This document shows, one piece after another, positions 59,484 through 64,000 of a stretch of DNA of 64,000 nt. Source of the DNA: Rhynchonema sp. JSB1_4 (taxonomy: Eukaryota; Nematoda; Chromadorea; Monhysterida; Xyalidae). The position numbers and the translations under genes were made by a program. Where the stretch lies: assembly GCA_030248065.1 (NCBI GenBank), contig JASAMV010005757.1, positions 1 through 64,000 of the forward strand, read 5' to 3'. The first letter of the stretch is position 1. Each line of letters begins with the position of its first letter. Under the pieces are notes generated by a model. It ran no database searches. It was not told the origin of the DNA and saw only the letters and a list, made by a program, of their open reading frames with translations.

Positions 59484-62400
59484 ATGCGATTTGAACAATT
59501 CCGCGCAAGTTTTCTACTAACGGATGTGATCGGTTACTTCACTGGTAAGTGCGCCTTGAAATTAGGCGGGCTTGAATCTATTCAAAAAGTGCAAAAAATC
59601 ACAAAAATCTGGCGAAAACACATTTCTTTCATCACAGTTTGCGAATGTGCCGATTCAGCGAAGCGGTTGTATGACGATCTATTGCAACATTACAACAAAT
59701 TGGTCCGACCAGTGCAGAATTCCAGTTGCCCGGTAAAAGTGGTGTTGTCCCTGAAACTCATGCAACTCGCTGACGTGGTATGTATGCTGCGTTTGATGAT
59801 GTTTCACAAAATTCATGCAACAGTGTTTAAAAAGCTTCTATTTTATCATCTTTTCCAGCACGAAAAGCTGCAAGTGGTCAATATCAATGGCTATCTGATC
59901 CACGTAGGTGCACTTTTGCTCTTTTCATGCTGAAACGGCCCAGCAAATGTTGTTCAATGCCTAGGTTTGGCATGATTATCGCCTGAAGTGGGACCCCGAG
60001 CAGTACGGTGGTCTGAAGGTGGTGCACATTCCCACTCCCATGTTGTGGCTGCCGGACATTGTGCTGTACAACAAGTTCGTTTGTGTTTCAATCGTGATGT
60101 TTCAGTTTCCTATGAACGGGAACACCTGACATCAAACTTGATGACACTCGGTCTGATCTGATCTTACACTGCTCACGCGACCTTCTGTTGTTTTTGACTT
60201 TTTTGAAATCAAGGCGAGACTGCATTGGACCGAGCAACAAGTTTGATATGCAACAGTGTCACCCATGATGTTTCAATCCTGATGACCTATACCAACAGCT
60301 GGTGTTTGCAGTGCACAAGGCAGTCCACAAGTGACCACAATGACCAAGGCTCATGTCTACTGGCATGGACAAGTCAACTGGGAACCACCGGTCATATACC
60401 AGTTCATGTGCCCAATTGATATTGAATGGTACACTGTATATTCATCCATAAAGACGGGCAAAAAACCCAAAAATTAGACAAAATTGGCAAAACAGGTTTC
60501 CATACGACGAACAACATTGCGAGCTGAAGTTCGGCAGTTGGACGTACTACGGTAGTCAAGTGGACCTGATTCAGGCAACGCACTCATTTATCCCAAGTTG
60601 CCAAAAAGAAAACGGAAATTAAATCAGTCTCGAATAACATTTTGCAGCCGCTATCCGACAAAGTTGAGTTGGTGACCACCTATGACCCATCGACCAACAA
60701 GAATGAAACATCGTGGGTGGTGCAGCTGGGTGCTGACATCACAGAGTACCATGAGTCGGTGGAATGGGATCTGATGTCTGTCAGCAGTCATCGACACGTT
60801 AGATGGTACCCATGCTGCGACTATCCGTGAGTGATGGCACGAACGTTTTGAGCTTATCCAATGGTCATCCAATGCCTTCGCACTGACGATGTCCTGGTGC
60901 ACAGCCAGTCTGTGAAACGGCCTCGCGTATAAACTTTTCCATATGGAGCCCCCGCCCCAGAATGGAGCCCCGAGGGCTTTATTCGGAAACGTTTTTCAAT
61001 AAAACCGTCGAGGGCTCTATTCAGGAGGGGCTCTATATGGAAAACTACGGCATGACATCATATTACCCCGATCGCTGGTCCCACGCACGCACAAAACCCT
61101 CGTTGACGTCAGCGGTTCAGCTGGTGCATCTTCAGCGTTCACCCCTTCACCTCAGCTCTACTCCAATTCAGTGTTGGACACACGAGTTATACAATGATGA
61201 CAATATTCTCACGCGGGGCAAAGCTTGATCTGTTTACAGTTACATCGACATCACCTACAAGCTGCACATTCGTCGCAAAACACTGTTCTTCACTGTCAAC
61301 CTGATCTTCCCGTGTGTTGGCATCACGCTGCTGACCTGTTTGGTGTTCTATCTGCCAAGTGACAGCAACCTGAAGATTACGCTGTGCGTGTCGATTCTTG
61401 TCACGCTCACTGTCTTCTTTTTGTTGTTGGGTTAGGTGCTGATTTAGCTGATGTTTCATCAGCTGCGGAGGGGAACTCGCCCTTTGATGTATTTTCACGC
61501 TTTGCACGCCACTATGAAACAGCAGTCAGACAATTGTGCACTGGCTGTACGGGTGTTGTGCACTGACCCACGCATGGTCGGTCGACACAGTGGTGTTTCA
61601 CTGATGGTTTTTATCATATACGAACATTTTGATGCCAAATCATATTCAACCCCAACTGAGTCAGAATTGACAGAAATTGTTGCAGTCGAACTAATTCCCC
61701 CGACGAGTTTGACAATCCCCCTAATCGGCCGATACCTACTCTTCACAATGGTCATGGTCACGTTATCGGTGGTGTGCACGATTATCGTTCGTTTGCTTCT
61801 TATTTTGCTTTTATGAGCACTGTATGGCTGTCAAGAACTCCAACTATTAACATGCCCAAGGTGCTCAACATGCACTATCGAATGTCGCAAGAACCACTGC
61901 CACGTTGGGTCAAGATCGTCTTCTGCAATTGTCTCCCGCACCTGTTGTTTGTGAAGCGGCCGAAACCGAACTGTGGACTGATGACTATCCTGGATAAGAA
62001 ATATTTGGCAAGATTCTTGCGCTAAAATTGTCGGAAAAGTTCCAAAAAATTTGCACACTGCTGATTTATTCATCAGGAGGTTCACCAAACGGGCCTCAAC
62101 GAGAAGGTCTTTAGTCGCGCGGTTCCCGTACAGATCCGGAACCCTCCGAAACGCAACAGAAACGACAAGGACCCCCAATCGCAAGCGTTGCTGCTCTGTC
62201 TGCAGAAAGCCTGCCGCAACGTGTGCTACATTGCGCGCAACATGCGGTACCAGCGAAAACTGGAAATAGTTCGTCAAAAGCTTTTGGATTTTCTCTAGAA
62301 ATTGAAACGAGGGAAAAAATAAAAACTAAAACTCTTTCAGCTGCGCGACGACTGGAAATTCGTGGCCATCGTACTGGATCGGTTGTTTCTGTGGATTTTC

Positions 62401-62718
62401 GGCACAACCACTATCTTTGGCTCGGCGTACATCATTCTGTCGGCACCGACATTGAGGGTGAAACTCTTTTTTCGATAAAAAAACATTTTTTTATTATTTA
62501 AAAGCATTTTAATGAGAAAGACATTCCAGGACAAAACAATGCCGGTGACACAGCGCGATCTCACGTCAGCGCAGTCGGATTTTGACTTTCTCGATTTCTC
62601 GAATGTGATTGATTTCAGTGATCCGTGCAATTACCATTTGATCACCAGCACGATTCAGTTCGCAGGCTTGGGATTGGGTGGCGAGGGCGCTGCCGACCAA
62701 TTTCGATTCTGGGCGTAA
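59484..62718 (+). CDS. Nicotinic acetylcholine receptor alpha-type subunit 2 (555 aa, 13 exons)
   Basis: Exons: 59484-59544, 59638-59777, 59859-59903, 59965-60074, 60312-60428, 60496-60574, 60648-60826, 61240-61430, 61686-61786, 61861-62007, 62077-62268, 62341-62457, 62530-62718 (TAA); phases agree. Blocks: [24 protein letters not shown]; cys-loop [15 protein letters not shown]; loop C WYPCCDYP (vicinal cysteines, alpha type); TM1 and TM2 ([20 protein letters not shown]); TM3 [22 protein letters not shown]4 [20 protein letters not shown]. Loop D is altered ([15 protein letters not shown], without the usual W) where nAChR 1 has [13 protein letters not shown]. Several intron positions match nAChR 1 (identical 45- and 110-base exons), so the pair arose by duplication. 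Exon 1 lacks an obvious signal peptide, so another 5' exon may exist. Two introns use GC donors (60575 and, if the model is right, 62008). The last exon adds a D/F-rich tail. Confidence 0.9.
60935..61044. repeat. Small inverted repeat of the GGAGCCCC type in an nAChR 2 intron
   Basis: TTTTCCATATGGAGCCCCCG is inverted at the right end (GAGGGGCTCTATATGGAAAA). GGAGCCCC and GGGGCTCTATT words, the same vocabulary as the 31.9-37.9 kb cluster, lie between. It lies in the intron 60827-61239. Shows that the family is dispersed beyond the cluster. Confidence 0.6.
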
Positions 62719-63283
62719 TAATCAAAATTATGCATCATTATGTCGACTAAATTCGTTTGTTTGTTTTTTATGCTTTGCATTGTCTTTGACCAATGTGCAC
62801 TCAATTGCAGAACGATATTTATGCAATTTTTATGACAAAAGTAACACACAAATCGTTATATACAATGCATGATCGGGGTTGGCTGGGAGGCGAATAATAA
62901 AAAACAAGCAACGTTAAAAGAAGAACAACAAAACCGAGCTATATGTACACATAGCAATACTGCACTACTTATCATATGATCTTGAAATCAAAATGAGGGT
63001 ATCAAATAAAATGTAACGCACGTGAAGAACAACTTGTAACACGAATGTATGTAGGTACAAATGTTGCAATAAAAGGTTCATACAATAGCGAGCTCTTTTA
63101 CTATGTCCACTGCAGCAGAATGGCAAGCAGATTATATTTTGTCACACACTAAAAGACGAAAACGACAAAATTTCAATTCGCTGCAAATGGACGGTAGACC
63201 GTAATCACCAGCCAGTCCATTATTTTGACGTCCCTGTCTGAGCCCGGTCACCTGGCAACGGTTCCAGTCTCAATCCGGGTGGG
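62719..63283. other. Region between convergent nAChR 2 and GPCR genes
   Basis: A/T-rich, 565 bp, no exon seen. Candidate poly(A) signals on the plus strand are AATAAA at about 62896, 63005 and 63067. Confidence 0.4.
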
Positions 63284-63834
63284 TCACAGATGTGCATCTG
63301 AGTCGTGCTGTTCACTGATGGCAGTCGAATGTTTGTGACTGTTGAGTGCGACCATCACCTCCGCATCCGCCGCATCCGCACCACTGTCACTCCGATTGCG
63401 ACTTCGCGCGCCACACAGCATCTTGCCGAAATGCTCCCTCAATTCGTGGTTGCAGCTCAGATAGATCGAAAGTCGCAGGAAACTGCAGAAGACGAACAGA
63501 ATCGACTGCACATCGGAGAAGACGGTGTACCACGGTTTCGAGCCGTACTTTTCGTCCATAATCAGATCGGTGAAGAATGTTTCAATGACGCTCAACACGA
63601 AGCCGGGCGCGTTGCAGAGCAGGTACGATGTGACGATGACCATCATCGTGAACATGGTCTCTCGCATACGCACATTGCGTTGGATTGCGGCCAGCGTCTG
63701 ACTTGGATCCGGCACACTCCCACGGCCCCCGTCACTGTGTGAGCCACGACCATTGCACGAGGGCCGGTCGGGTGCACCACCGACGTCACTCGACGGCGTG
63801 GGCGTGGGTAGCCCGCAGTTGAGATTGTTCTCTC
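63284..63834 (-). CDS. Class A (peptide-type) GPCR, last exon only
   Basis: A single minus-strand exon with acceptor CTGCAG|GAGAGA and a TGA at the low end. It encodes the end of the third intracellular loop (NNLNCGLPTPTPSSDVGG; RNVRMRETMFTMMVIV), TM6 (TMFTMMVIVTSYLLCNAPGF), a short extracellular loop, TM7 (DVQSILFVFCSFLRLSIYLS) and a C-tail with an amphipathic NHELREHFGKML. TM6 has CNAPG in place of the usual CWxP, and TM7 has no clear NPxxY (SFLRLSIYL instead). This is the look of invertebrate FMRFamide- or peptide-receptor-like GPCRs. TM1-TM5 lie beyond the right edge (the minus-strand 5' side). The ligand cannot be inferred. Confidence 0.75.
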
Positions 63835-64000
63835 CTGCAGTGGTTTGGTCGGTGGAGGACTATGAGCGGTATTGATAATGGCATTTTGAAGAATGGGCCA
63901 GCACACTTGACACAAATCAACGTTGAGTGCACAAAACAAGCAAATTCTGCTTTCACCATGGGAAACACTGCAGTGTGTCAGTTCCCAATAGTGTGTCCCG

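Overview
This window is animal nuclear DNA, almost certainly from an invertebrate. Coding exons are short, sit between phase-consistent GT-AG introns, and encode metazoan proteins: two cys-loop nicotinic acetylcholine receptor (nAChR) subunits, a Scratch/Snail zinc-finger factor, a two-pore potassium channel, CFIm25/NUDT21, SRBD1/Tex-type proteins and a class A GPCR. I see no rRNA, convincing tRNA, CRISPR array or prokaryotic operon. The lineage cannot be fixed from sequence alone; an ecdysozoan would fit. All gene models were read by eye from splice signals, reading phase and, where present, paralogue alignment.

Layout. 1-1053: a TIR element. 1235-9976 (+): SRBD1/Tex-like gene A. 11182-14606 (-): K2P channel. 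16449-27721 (+): SRBD1/Tex-like gene B, an old tandem paralogue of A with matching exon order and phases. 27.8-41.0 kb: a dense nest of transposon-like elements, many with TIRs and several with perfect 8-bp target-site duplications (TSDs). 41126-42857 (+): NUDT21. 42.9-50.2 kb: about 7 kb with no recognisable gene. 50256-53774 (+): Scratch-family gene whose 5' end is not found. 54241-57345 (-) and 59484-62718 (+): head-to-head nAChR genes. 63284-63834 (-): the last exon of a peptide-type GPCR.

The most unusual feature is the 18-41 kb mobile DNA. Many non-autonomous elements have hAT-like ends (CAGTG, CAGAG, CAGGG or TAGGG) and 8-bp TSDs. Their interiors carry a short word repeated several times. 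In the CAGTGTAGTTCC family the core is shared between copies, but the repeated word differs from copy to copy while staying uniform within each copy. I know of no simple explanation for this.

Three short dispersed motifs also stand out: TGAAACATCA, CGACCAGCGTAAAA (found at matching introns of the SRBD1 paralogues) and CACTGACGATGACCTGGTGC. The neuronal genes on the right (Scratch, two nAChR subunits, GPCR) and the K2P channel share a nervous-system theme. SRBD1 and NUDT21 are nucleic-acid or mRNA-processing genes. No operon-like organisation is visible.
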